Shown here piece by piece: positions 1-5,050 of a stretch of 5,050 nucleotides of DNA; position 1 is the first letter of the stretch, and each line of letters begins with the position of its first letter. The DNA lies in contig RFOJ01000076.1 in NCBI GenBank assembly GCA_009926705.1, forward strand, positions 1-5,050. The letters run 5' to 3'. The DNA is from Acidimicrobiia bacterium (GTDB taxonomy: Bacteria; Actinomycetota; Acidimicrobiia; Acidimicrobiales; Ilumatobacteraceae). Position numbers and translations under genes: made by a program. Below the pieces are notes generated by a model. That model had not been told where the DNA came from, searched no databases, and saw only the letters and a program-made list of their open reading frames with translations.

Positions 1-226
1 GTCGCACGGGGCCGATCCACCGCAGCCCGGCAACAGAAGCGGAGGATGACAGCGGGAAAGCACGCTGACATTGGGAAAGACCGATGACTTTTCGGAAAGA
101 CGAGACGCGGCCTAGGTAACTAGGTAGTCGACCCGCCGACGGTGTTGCGACAGCACCACAGCGGGGATGGTCGTATCACGGGCGCTCAACGGCTGATGGA
201 CGGGGGTTCGATTCCCCCCAGCTCCA
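1..226 (+). ncRNA. ssrA: tmRNA (transfer-messenger RNA), 3' portion
   Basis: tmRNA rescues ribosomes stalled on broken mRNAs. It is charged with alanine and encodes a degradation tag. Seen here is the 3' tRNA-like end: a T stem GGGGG/CCCCC (202-206 with 214-218) around the loop TTCGATT, then acceptor strand CAGCTCC (219-225) and discriminator A226. CCA is not encoded, since CTC follows. CAGCTCC is the usual tmRNA acceptor strand and pairs with a 5' GGGGCTG type sequence, which is not found at tRNA distance upstream, so an ordinary tRNA does not fit. The preceding 200 bases are rich in small helices: CCTAG-GTAA-CTAGG (111-124, GNRA loop) and GGTGTTG-CGA-CAGCACC (141-157). The block ACCACAGCG near 155-163 resembles, from memory, actinobacterial tmRNA. 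The 5' half and the tag reading frame must lie left of the window. The start given is therefore only the window edge. Confidence 0.72.
42..99 (+). repeat. three imperfect ~19-base repeats inside the RNA gene
   Basis: Three consecutive units (42-60, 61-79 and 80-99) share the pattern (G/C)(A/T)TGAC followed some bases later by GGAAAG. The units are 19, 19 and 20 bases long, and the GGAAAG cores lie at 55-60, 74-79 and 94-99. They fall in what should be the pseudoknot region of the tmRNA. They could be duplicated A-rich loop segments or simply convergent loop sequences. The similarity is clear by eye but short. Confidence 0.4.
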
Positions 227-286
227 CTCGTCGCCTCGTCAATCATCGCGCTCGCACTCGTCGCATGCGGCGGTGACTCGACCAGC
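227..286 (+). other. in-frame lipoprotein signal-peptide coding stretch without a start codon
   Basis: Read in the frame of the following gene, this stretch encodes a hydrophobic run ending in the lipobox Leu-Val-Ala-Cys (Cys codon 266-268), then Gly-Gly-Asp-Ser. This is the end of a type II signal peptide and the start of a mature lipoprotein. Going upstream, the frame stays open through the tmRNA 3' end to a TGA at 194-196. It contains no ATG, GTG or TTG. The only conceivable starts are rare ones such as ATC at 242 or 245. The positively charged n-region expected before the hydrophobic core is also missing in this frame. Either the gene has lost its 5' end, or a frameshift or rare start is involved. 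Confidence 0.55.
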
Positions 287-715
287 GTGCCCACCGAGTG
301 CCCGCAAGGCGACTTTCTCGTCGCGATGAACGAGTATGTCGGTGGCTCCGTGTTCATCGACACGCCATGGGAGCCAGCACAAGACACCGACCTGGCTGCA
401 GCAATTGATGCAGGTGGGGTTGCCTGCTCGTACGGCATCCAAGAAGCCGAGGTTGGTGCGACCGTGTTGTGGTCGACTGCAGAGGCATTCGTATCTCGAC
501 GCGCACAGTGGCAGGCAGACGGTCAGGTGCAAGTCGAGGTCAGCGGCACCGATGAAGCGTGGGCGCTACAAGAAACGAACGGTAGCGAAACTCACGTATG
601 GGTACTCAACTTGCTCGTCGACGACGTGTGGATTCACATCGGGGCGACATTCCTGCCTGACCTCGAGTCAGCAGGCCCGCTCGTCGACGCGGCGATCGCC
701 GAGGTGCGCCGCTAA
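287..715 (+). CDS. small hypothetical lipoprotein-like protein, 5' end unresolved
   Basis: I do not recognise the family. From the first canonical start (GTG 287) the product is 142 residues. It is acidic and rich in tryptophan (W28, W62, W75, W92, W105, W115), with two cysteines (C5, C47) that could pair outside the cell. The alternation of hydrophobic and polar residues suggests a small beta-rich domain. Starting at GTG 287 removes the lipobox that is readable just upstream (Cys codon 266-268), and this GTG has no visible Shine-Dalgarno. It is therefore probably not the native start: the true protein was likely a lipoprotein anchored by that cysteine. The gene lies immediately downstream of the tmRNA and converges on the DUF6671 gene, with 48 bases between the stops and no clear terminator. 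It may be a 5'-truncated remnant; if expressed without the signal peptide it would stay in the cytoplasm. Confidence 0.55.
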   Translation: MPTECPQGDFLVAMNEYVGGSVFIDTPWEPAQDTDLAAAIDAGGVACSYGIQEAEVGATVLWSTAEAFVSRRAQWQADGQVQVEVSGTDEAWALQETNGSETHVWVLNLLVDDVWIHIGATFLPDLESAGPLVDAAIAEVRR

Positions 716-763
716 CGCGACACGGCACGCGGAGTAGTAGTTACCGAGCGCGCCGCAGAAACA

Positions 764-1600
764 TCACGGGTTGCACGACGGGCAGTGACGCGGGTCGACA
801 CCTTCACTCTCCGGAAGCCGCCGCTCCACCGACGCTTCGCACTTTGCACAGCCTAAGACTTCGCTCTTTGCGATGCGGGTCTCCGTGCCGCACTCGCTGC
901 ACGGGGCGCCTGGGTTTCGAGCGACGACTCCCCAACCCGGTGCCCCGCATTCTCGACACAATGCGGCTGCACGTTGGGCAAGTTTCTGCGCGGCGTGCTC
1001 GATGACCTGCAGACGCCCAGGGCTGTGGTGGGCGCGAAAGTCGTTCTCGACGACCACCGTCGCCGACGGTGAGGCTTCGGCGCAGGCGCGCACTGCGGCA
1101 CGCAGTTCGTCGTAGTCGTGCAATTTGAAGACCGGTTGGTAGCCCTCTTCGGGCCGCACGATGAGACCGTGCTCGGGAAATCCGGCGGCAATGAGCGGAA
1201 TCGACTCGACCTGTGCGTCACGCAACGTGACGCTGACGGACGGCACCGAATAGTCGACTTCGTGTTCCGCGAGCACGAGACCGAGATCATCGTCGACTAG
1301 TACGACGAGTTCGAGGCATGCGTTGACGAACGGGTTACCTGCGAGCGGACCAAACGTTGCTTCGGTCGCAATTCCGAGGCTCAGCCCTGACTCCGCCATA
1401 CCGAGACGGGCTTTTGCAACTGCGGTCTCTCGCTGACTGCCGTGTCGCGGGCGGTCACCGACGAACGTGCCGAGCGAGTCAGTGTCGACATCCACCGACA
1501 CGACCTCGAGACCAATCGGCGCGCGAAACGCAGGTGCAATCGCCACGAGTTTTCCGTGGCGAGTCGCAAGTGATGCCGTACGGCCGCGGTACGGATGCAT
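764..1600 (-). CDS. DUF6671 family protein with C-terminal zinc-ribbon-like cysteine pairs
   Basis: This 278-residue protein matches what I remember of the DUF6671 family, whose function is unknown. It opens with Y4-R-G-R, T8-A-S-L-A-T, H15-G-K, then G44-T-F-V-G and R52-H-G-S, and the segment L75-G-I-A-T-E-A-T-F-G-P. A conserved-looking block E185-N-D-F-R-A-H191 is followed by P194-G-R-L-Q-V-I. The C-terminus carries four CxxC pairs (C215/C218, C234/C237, C251/C254, C273/C276), enough to hold two zinc ions. It ends in C-N-P, as family members tend to. No signal peptide or membrane segment is seen, so it is probably cytoplasmic. The ATG lies 11 bases after the isocitrate dehydrogenase stop on the same strand, so the two are likely co-transcribed, although no strong Shine-Dalgarno precedes it. 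The N-terminal half faintly resembles ITPase/YjjX-type nucleotide hydrolases, but this is an inference only. Confidence 0.8.
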   Translation of the reverse strand: MHPYRGRTASLATRHGKLVAIAPAFRAPIGLEVVSVDVDTDSLGTFVGDRPRHGSQRETAVAKARLGMAESGLSLGIATEATFGPLAGNPFVNACLELVVLVDDDLGLVLAEHEVDYSVPSVSVTLRDAQVESIPLIAAGFPEHGLIVRPEEGYQPVFKLHDYDELRAAVRACAEASPSATVVVENDFRAHHSPGRLQVIEHAAQKLAQRAAALCRECGAPGWGVVARNPGAPCSECGTETRIAKSEVLGCAKCEASVERRLPESEGVDPRHCPSCNP

Positions 1601-1611
1601 TGCAGAGATGG

Positions 1612-3054
1612 CTACTGGCCCTGTCCTTTGGTGAAGCCGTCTTCGCCGTCAAATGTAAACAGCCCTTCGCTCTTCACGAACGGGTGGCCGGCCTTGGCGA
1701 GTCGCGTCACGAGCGCGATGACTTGCTCGGTGCTGACGGCTCCCGACGTTGAGATGAACCGGCAACGGAACGCATCCACGCAGAGCGTTTCGGGTGCACC
1801 GCCTGGATACACCTTCTGACCGCGGTTGGAGAGCATGTCGAGACGGAAGTCGGGCCCGGCCAGTTGCTCGAGCGACTTGCCGAGCTGCTCAGGGGTGACG
1901 TTCGGTTCGTCGAGGAACACATCGATGCCGACCTGTTCTTTCTTCTGCCGCGCCCGAGTCAGCACCTTCACCTCGATCGAGGGTGACGCCGCATACGCGA
2001 CGGGCTTCAGCACGTTGGGCGACTGACCGAGTCGTGCGATGACCGCGGACGCGAACTCGTCGGTGCCTGCCTTCTGTTTGCTCACGTTCGCGTCGAAGAT
2101 GTCGGCGGTGTGTACGCCGTCTTCGATGGTGCGCAACCACGCATTGTGGATTGTGGTGGCGACGTCGCCCTGCCCGACGTGCACCAGCATCTGCACCGCG
2201 GCGAGGAGAAGACCTGACGGGTTGGCGATGCCCTTACCTGCGATGTCAGGTGCCGAGCCGTGGATTGCCTCGAACATTGCACAGTTCATGCCGATGTTCG
2301 CGCTGCCGGCCAGGCCGACCGAACCAGCGATTTCGGCCGCGACGTCAGAGATGATGTCGCCGTAGAGATTGGGCAGCAAGATCACGTCGAACTGCTCCGG
2401 CGCGTCGGCAAGTTTTGCGGTGCCGATGTCGACGATCCAGTGTTCGAATGCGATATCGGGATACTCCGCGGCCACCTCGGTCGCCACCTTGCGGAAGAGA
2501 CCGTCGGTCATCTTCATGATGTTGTCTTTGGTGAACGCAGTGACCTTCTTGCGACCGTACGCCCGCGCGTATTCAAACGCGTACCGTGCGATGCGTTCGC
2601 ACCCGGGGCGCGTGATGAGTTTCAAGCATTGATACACCTCGTCGGTCTGTCGGTGTTCGATGCCGGCGTAGAGGTCTTCTTCGTTCTCGCGGATGATGAC
2701 GACGTCCATGCCGGGGTGCCTGGTGGCAACGAACGGCGCATAGGCAGGGCACGGTCGAACGTTGGCGTACAACCCGAGTGTCTTGCGCACGGTGACGTTG
2801 AGGCTCTTCACTCCCCCGCCCTGCGGCGTGGTGATTGGGGCCTTGAAGAACACGCCGGTGCGCCGCAACGAGTCGAGCGACGATTGTTCGATGCCGCCCG
2901 CGTTGCCACGCTTGTAGACCGCCTCACCGATCTCGATTTCTTCGATGGCCAGACGAGCCTGCGCTGCCTCAAGCACGCGCAGCGTCGCGGCCATAATTTC
3001 GGGGCCGATGCCGTCGCCGCGGGCGACGGTGACCGGAACGGGGGTGCGATTCAT
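1612..3054 (-). CDS. icd: isocitrate dehydrogenase, long (Thermus-like, C-terminal domain) type
   Basis: It oxidatively decarboxylates isocitrate to 2-oxoglutarate in the TCA cycle, in the cytoplasm. The 480-residue product has an N-terminal isocitrate/isopropylmalate dehydrogenase domain (about 1-340). Substrate residues are S84, N86, R90, R100 and R122, with Y129 in the REN-E-DLYAGIE block. The likely catalytic lysine is K176 (F-T-K-D-N), and metal-binding aspartates are D209, D233 and D237 (N-L-Y-G-D-I-I-S-D). The cofactor loop is H265-G-S-A-P-D-I-A-G-K-G-I-A-N-P. Residues about 345-480 form the additional C-terminal domain of the ~480-500 residue subgroup, absent from the ~415-residue E. 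coli enzyme. Members are usually labelled NADP-dependent, yet D270-I271 stand where NADP enzymes carry Lys-Tyr, so NAD use is plausible. The ATG at 3054 has a strong Shine-Dalgarno (AAAGGAG, six bases away). It is the first gene of an apparent operon with the DUF6671 gene, and an inverted repeat overlaps its promoter. Confidence 0.93.
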   Translation of the reverse strand: MNRTPVPVTVARGDGIGPEIMAATLRVLEAAQARLAIEEIEIGEAVYKRGNAGGIEQSSLDSLRRTGVFFKAPITTPQGGGVKSLNVTVRKTLGLYANVRPCPAYAPFVATRHPGMDVVIIRENEEDLYAGIEHRQTDEVYQCLKLITRPGCERIARYAFEYARAYGRKKVTAFTKDNIMKMTDGLFRKVATEVAAEYPDIAFEHWIVDIGTAKLADAPEQFDVILLPNLYGDIISDVAAEIAGSVGLAGSANIGMNCAMFEAIHGSAPDIAGKGIANPSGLLLAAVQMLVHVGQGDVATTIHNAWLRTIEDGVHTADIFDANVSKQKAGTDEFASAVIARLGQSPNVLKPVAYAASPSIEVKVLTRARQKKEQVGIDVFLDEPNVTPEQLGKSLEQLAGPDFRLDMLSNRGQKVYPGGAPETLCVDAFRCRFISTSGAVSTEQVIALVTRLAKAGHPFVKSEGLFTFDGEDGFTKGQGQ

Positions 3055-3060
3055 CGGCTG

Positions 3061-3067
3061 CTCCTTT
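3061..3067 (-). promoter_or_regulatory. ribosome binding site of icd
   Basis: On the minus strand this reads AAAGGAG, six bases before the ATG at 3054. It fixes the isocitrate dehydrogenase start. Confidence 0.85.
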
Positions 3068-3081
3068 GATGCCTGTTGCGT

Positions 3082-3107
3082 AATACCTGCATCATAATAC
3101 AGGTATT
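3082..3107. promoter_or_regulatory. inverted-repeat operator over the icd promoter
   Basis: Perfect 8-base arms AATACCTG (3082-3089) and CAGGTATT (3100-3107) are separated by 10 bases. They bracket the -10 box of the isocitrate dehydrogenase promoter and cover the predicted start of transcription. The site can also be read as two 12-base dyads of the form AATAC-NN-GTATT. The one at 3096-3107 is perfect; the one at 3082-3093 (AATACCTGCATC) has two mismatches. A protein bound here would block RNA polymerase. The divergent winged-helix regulator starting at 3129 is the natural candidate, on grounds of position only. Confidence 0.65.
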
Positions 3108-3121
3108 CGGAATCTTGTCAA
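3094..3121 (-). promoter_or_regulatory. sigma-70-type promoter of icd
   Basis: On the minus strand there is a perfect -35 box TTGACA (3121-3116), a 16-base spacer, and a -10 box TATTAT (3099-3094), one mismatch from consensus. Transcription would begin near 3087, giving a leader of roughly 30 bases that contains the Shine-Dalgarno. This AT-rich stretch stands out against the GC-rich genes. The -10 box lies inside an inverted repeat, so the promoter is strong but probably repressible. Confidence 0.75.
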
Positions 3122-3128
3122 ATTTTGC

Positions 3129-3473
3129 ATGTTTAGACACGAATTGCATTACGCTCACCACGTGCCCCGTCGCGCCGCCTCGCCCACCACGCTGCCTGAT
3201 TGGACGTTTCTCACCAACCATGCCCACGTGCTGCTCTGCATCACGCAGAACCCGCAGGTACGCCTTGCCGAGGTCGCGCGACTCGTGGGCATCGGCGAGC
3301 GAGCGGTGCACAGCATCACTAATGACCTTGTCGACGCAGGCTATGTGGTGCGGCGCAAACGCGGACGCAACAACGTGTACGAAGTGAATCTCGATCGGCC
3401 GCTGCGGCATCCGCTTGAGTCTGACTACAAAATCGCCGAGATCTTCCGGCCGCTCACCCGCCGCCGTAGCTGA
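3129..3473 (+). CDS. winged helix-turn-helix transcriptional regulator
   Basis: A 114-residue DNA-binding protein that is almost entirely one winged-helix domain. Helices cover about 28-40 (F-L-T-N-H-A-H-V-L-L-C-I), then R45-L-A-E-V-A-R-L-V-G, then the recognition helix G56-E-R-A-V-H-S-I-T-N-D-L. A basic wing V73-V-R-R-K-R-G-R-N-N-V-Y-E-V follows. The tail L92-R-H-P-L-E recurs in similar actinobacterial MarR/ArsR-like regulators as I recall them. No ligand-binding domain is visible. The start is uncertain: ATG 3129 has no Shine-Dalgarno, and GTG 3162 would give a product 11 residues shorter, beginning M-P-R-R, with nothing of the domain lost. The gene diverges from icd across a 74-base region holding an operator-like inverted repeat, which suggests it regulates icd and perhaps itself. 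It converges on the TRIC-like gene, with 32 bases between the stops. Confidence 0.82.
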   Translation: MFRHELHYAHHVPRRAASPTTLPDWTFLTNHAHVLLCITQNPQVRLAEVARLVGIGERAVHSITNDLVDAGYVVRRKRGRNNVYEVNLDRPLRHPLESDYKIAEIFRPLTRRRS

Positions 3474-3505
3474 CTGCGCCGGCTGCGACGCAGACGCTCG
3501 CTACG

Positions 3506-4129
3506 TCACCCGCGCTTGATGCGCGGCAAGTGCAGCCCGAAGCGCACCGCAACGGCGCGCACCGCGACGATGATGAGTAGCGAAAGCCAGATTTGAAGGT
3601 TCGTGCCCGCACCAGCCTCACGCAGACCGAGTTGCGCGACTGCACCGAGTAAACCTGCGACGGCATAGATCTCACCGACGAGCACGATCGGGGTTCGTCG
3701 TGCCAACACGTCACGCAATACTCCTCCGCCCACCCCGGTGATCACGCCCATCACGGCAGCTATGAAATACGACGTGCCGGCGTCGAGCGCAACCGACGTG
3801 CCGACCACCACGAATGCACCTAGGCCGATCGCGTCGGTTGCCACGTAGAGCGTGGTGCGGCGAGGGTCGATCGACGGGCGCAGTCGCAGCATGACGAGCG
3901 CGACTGCCGCAGTGCCGAGTGCAGCAAGAAGCGGCCAGCGGTCGTCAACCCAGAACACCGGTGTTTCACCCAACAACAGGTCGCGCACCGTGCCGCCACC
4001 AATTGCTGCGACCGCTGCAAGCACGACTGCGCCGAGCCAGTCCATTTCGGCTTCTGCGGCGGCCATCACGCCCGAGAGTGCGAATGCAATCGTGCCGACG
4101 ACCGACACGACGAGCAATGCGTCAGACAT
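3506..4129 (-). CDS. TRIC-type cation channel / UPF0126 family membrane protein
   Basis: A 207-residue inner-membrane protein made of two homologous halves, each carrying the family hallmark: G44-G-G-T-V-R-D and G134-G-G-V-L-R-D. About seven membrane segments can be seen, roughly 4-24, 32-46, 65-83, 95-113, 119-135, 149-168 and 177-196, with a short basic C-terminal tail. Length and layout match the bacterial UPF0126 family. Members have been described as trimeric TRIC-like potassium channels, and E. coli YicG as a glycine transporter, so the substrate cannot be assigned from sequence. The ATG at 4129 follows the antiporter stop by 26 bases on the same strand, with only a weak GAGG-like ribosome site (4143-4146), so the two are probably one operon. 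Pairing with a CaCA exchanger favours an ion-related role, by inference. Confidence 0.88.
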   Translation of the reverse strand: MSDALLVVSVVGTIAFALSGVMAAAEAEMDWLGAVVLAAVAAIGGGTVRDLLLGETPVFWVDDRWPLLAALGTAAVALVMLRLRPSIDPRRTTLYVATDAIGLGAFVVVGTSVALDAGTSYFIAAVMGVITGVGGGVLRDVLARRTPIVLVGEIYAVAGLLGAVAQLGLREAGAGTNLQIWLSLLIIVAVRAVAVRFGLHLPRIKRG

Positions 4130-4155
4130 TCAGCGTGCGACGCCTCTGGGTGCGC

Positions 4156-5050
4156 TCAGCCCCGTTGAGAGGCGCGGTGCTTGCGCCAACCCTGGAATCC
4201 GGCAGCCGAGTAGACGATGATCACGAGCGGCACGACGATCAACATCATCGTCCTGTACAGCTCCGGTGCAGTGCTTTCGCCGGCTTCCATGACCAGGTAT
4301 GCCACGTAGGCAACGTAGAAGACTGCCAACAGTGCGCCCTCCCACTTCTTGATCATGAATCCGTTCCAGCAGATCGGTAGCAGGACGATGGTGGCGGCGA
4401 GCATGACCGGGAAGTCGAGGCGAATCACCTCAGGGTTCACCGCTACACCGTTGCTCGACACTGCGGCGGATGCTCCGAGCACCGCGAGAAGGTTGAAGAT
4501 GTTCGAGCCCACCACGTTGCCAACGGCAATGTCGCGCTGACCGCGCATTGCTGCGAGCACCGAGGTCGCCAACTCGGGCAACGATGTTCCGGCCGCCACG
4601 ATGGTGAGGCCGATTACCAAGTCGCTTACACCGAGCGCTTCTGCGATCTCCGTTGCGGAATTGACGAGCAACTGGGAGCCGAGCACCAACAACCCGAGGC
4701 CGACGACGACGAGACCTACCTGAAATGCCAGCGGTCGCTCAACGGTGGAGCCCTCGGCCGACTCGGCCGCAGATTCGTACTCGGCTTCGACTGCAGGCGT
4801 GTCGCCCTTCATTGCGCCACGCAACAACCAGACCGTGTAGGCAATGACACCGACGAACAGCACCACACCTTCGAGACGGCTCACGACGTCGTTGAGAATG
4901 AGCAAGTACGCAACACCAGAAATGACGATGAGTAGAGGAATATCGAACTTCAACAGACGTTGGTCAATCGAAAGCCCGCTTAGCGCGGCCGACAATCCGA
5001 GAATGAAGAGAATGTTGAAGGTATTGCTGCCTACGACATTGCCCAGAGCG
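4156..5050 (-). CDS. calcium/sodium antiporter, CaCA superfamily (N-terminus outside window)
   Basis: An integral membrane exchanger of the YrbG/CaxA type, which moves Ca2+ out against Na+ or H+. The visible part is 297 residues. It begins inside the first alpha repeat (A-L-G-N-V-V-G-S-N-T-F-N at residues 1-12). An acidic cytoplasmic loop follows (about 82-104, rich in Glu). The complete second alpha repeat has G-L-T-I-V-A-A-G-T-S-L-P-E at 147-159 and G-N-V-V-G-S-N-I-F-N at 177-186. Two to three further membrane segments and a basic tail end the protein. The conserved Glu in P-E and the Asn in G-S-N are the usual ion-coordinating residues. The frame stays open to position 5050, and the first alpha repeat needs its preceding G-T-S-x-P-E segment, so the start lies beyond the right edge. 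A TTG at 4995 is not the start. Likely co-transcribed with the TRIC-like gene. Confidence 0.92.
   Translation of the reverse strand, partial: ALGNVVGSNTFNILFILGLSAALSGLSIDQRLLKFDIPLLIVISGVAYLLILNDVVSRLEGVVLFVGVIAYTVWLLRGAMKGDTPAVEAEYESAAESAEGSTVERPLAFQVGLVVVGLGLLVLGSQLLVNSATEIAEALGVSDLVIGLTIVAAGTSLPELATSVLAAMRGQRDIAVGNVVGSNIFNLLAVLGASAAVSSNGVAVNPEVIRLDFPVMLAATIVLLPICWNGFMIKKWEGALLAVFYVAYVAYLVMEAGESTAPELYRTMMLIVVPLVIIVYSAAGFQGWRKHRASQRG

Noticed and set aside
8..14. GGGGCCG as the 5' acceptor end of the tmRNA
   Set aside because: It leaves a C-A mismatch with CAGCTCC and is not followed by the expected D-loop-like GG-TTCGAC. The RNA would be too short and lack a tag frame.
155..226. Ordinary tRNA ending at 226
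   Set aside because: No GGAGCTG-like 5' acceptor strand, D arm or anticodon arm is found at the right distance.
336..737. Second plus-strand frame overlapping the lipoprotein-like gene
   Set aside because: It is rich in Arg, Ser, Thr and Cys with no domain pattern. The 287-715 frame carries the lipobox and protein-like composition.
716..763. Terminator between the lipoprotein-like gene and the DUF6671 gene
   Set aside because: Forty-eight GC-rich bases without a convincing stem or T-run.
2260..3069. Long plus-strand open frame (269 codons) opposite icd
   Set aside because: It lies fully antisense to a well-conserved dehydrogenase, resembles no family I know, and has low-complexity composition typical of a GC-rich shadow frame.
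3051..3410. Minus-strand frame (119 codons) opposite the winged-helix regulator
   Set aside because: It covers the promoter and operator and is antisense to a recognisable DNA-binding domain.
3474..3505. Terminator between the convergent regulator and TRIC-like genes
   Set aside because: Short arms CTGCG/CGCAG exist, but the stem is only five pairs and has no T-run on either strand.
4156..4995. TTG at 4995 as the antiporter start
   Set aside because: The frame remains open to the window edge and upstream codons encode the conserved G-N-V-V-G-S-N part of the first alpha repeat.

Overview
The window looks like an ordinary chromosomal stretch from a GC-rich actinobacterium. The gene families and the ssrA end would fit an Acidimicrobiia-type genome, but that placement is inferred from style and cannot be proved from 5 kb.

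Layout. (1) Positions 1-226 carry the 3' part of an RNA gene, most likely tmRNA (ssrA). It ends in a typical T arm and acceptor strand, and its 5' half lies upstream of the window. (2) Directly after it, on the same strand, is a small lipoprotein-like gene (to 715). Its lipobox is readable in frame, but no normal start codon precedes the signal peptide. (3) On the minus strand, 3054 down to 764, sits a probable two-gene operon: an isocitrate dehydrogenase of the long type with a C-terminal domain, then a DUF6671-like protein with four CxxC pairs. (4) Between 3055 and 3128 is a compact regulatory region with a strong Shine-Dalgarno, a near-consensus sigma-70 promoter for the dehydrogenase, and a perfect 8-bp inverted repeat enclosing its -10 box. 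Divergent from it is a small winged-helix regulator (3129-3473), the obvious candidate to bind that repeat. (5) On the minus strand from the right edge, a calcium/cation antiporter of the CaCA superfamily (its N-terminus lies outside the window) is followed after 26 bases by a TRIC/UPF0126-type membrane protein.

How the parts may work together. The regulator and operator suggest that entry of isocitrate into the oxidative TCA step is under local transcriptional control, with the DUF6671 protein co-expressed. The antiporter and TRIC-like protein would form an ion-transport pair. I found no CRISPR array, insertion sequence or clear defence system. The most unusual points are the ssrA/lipoprotein junction, the repressor-like operator on the isocitrate dehydrogenase promoter, the NAD-type residues in that enzyme, and a possible ITPase/YjjX-like pattern in the DUF6671 N-terminus.
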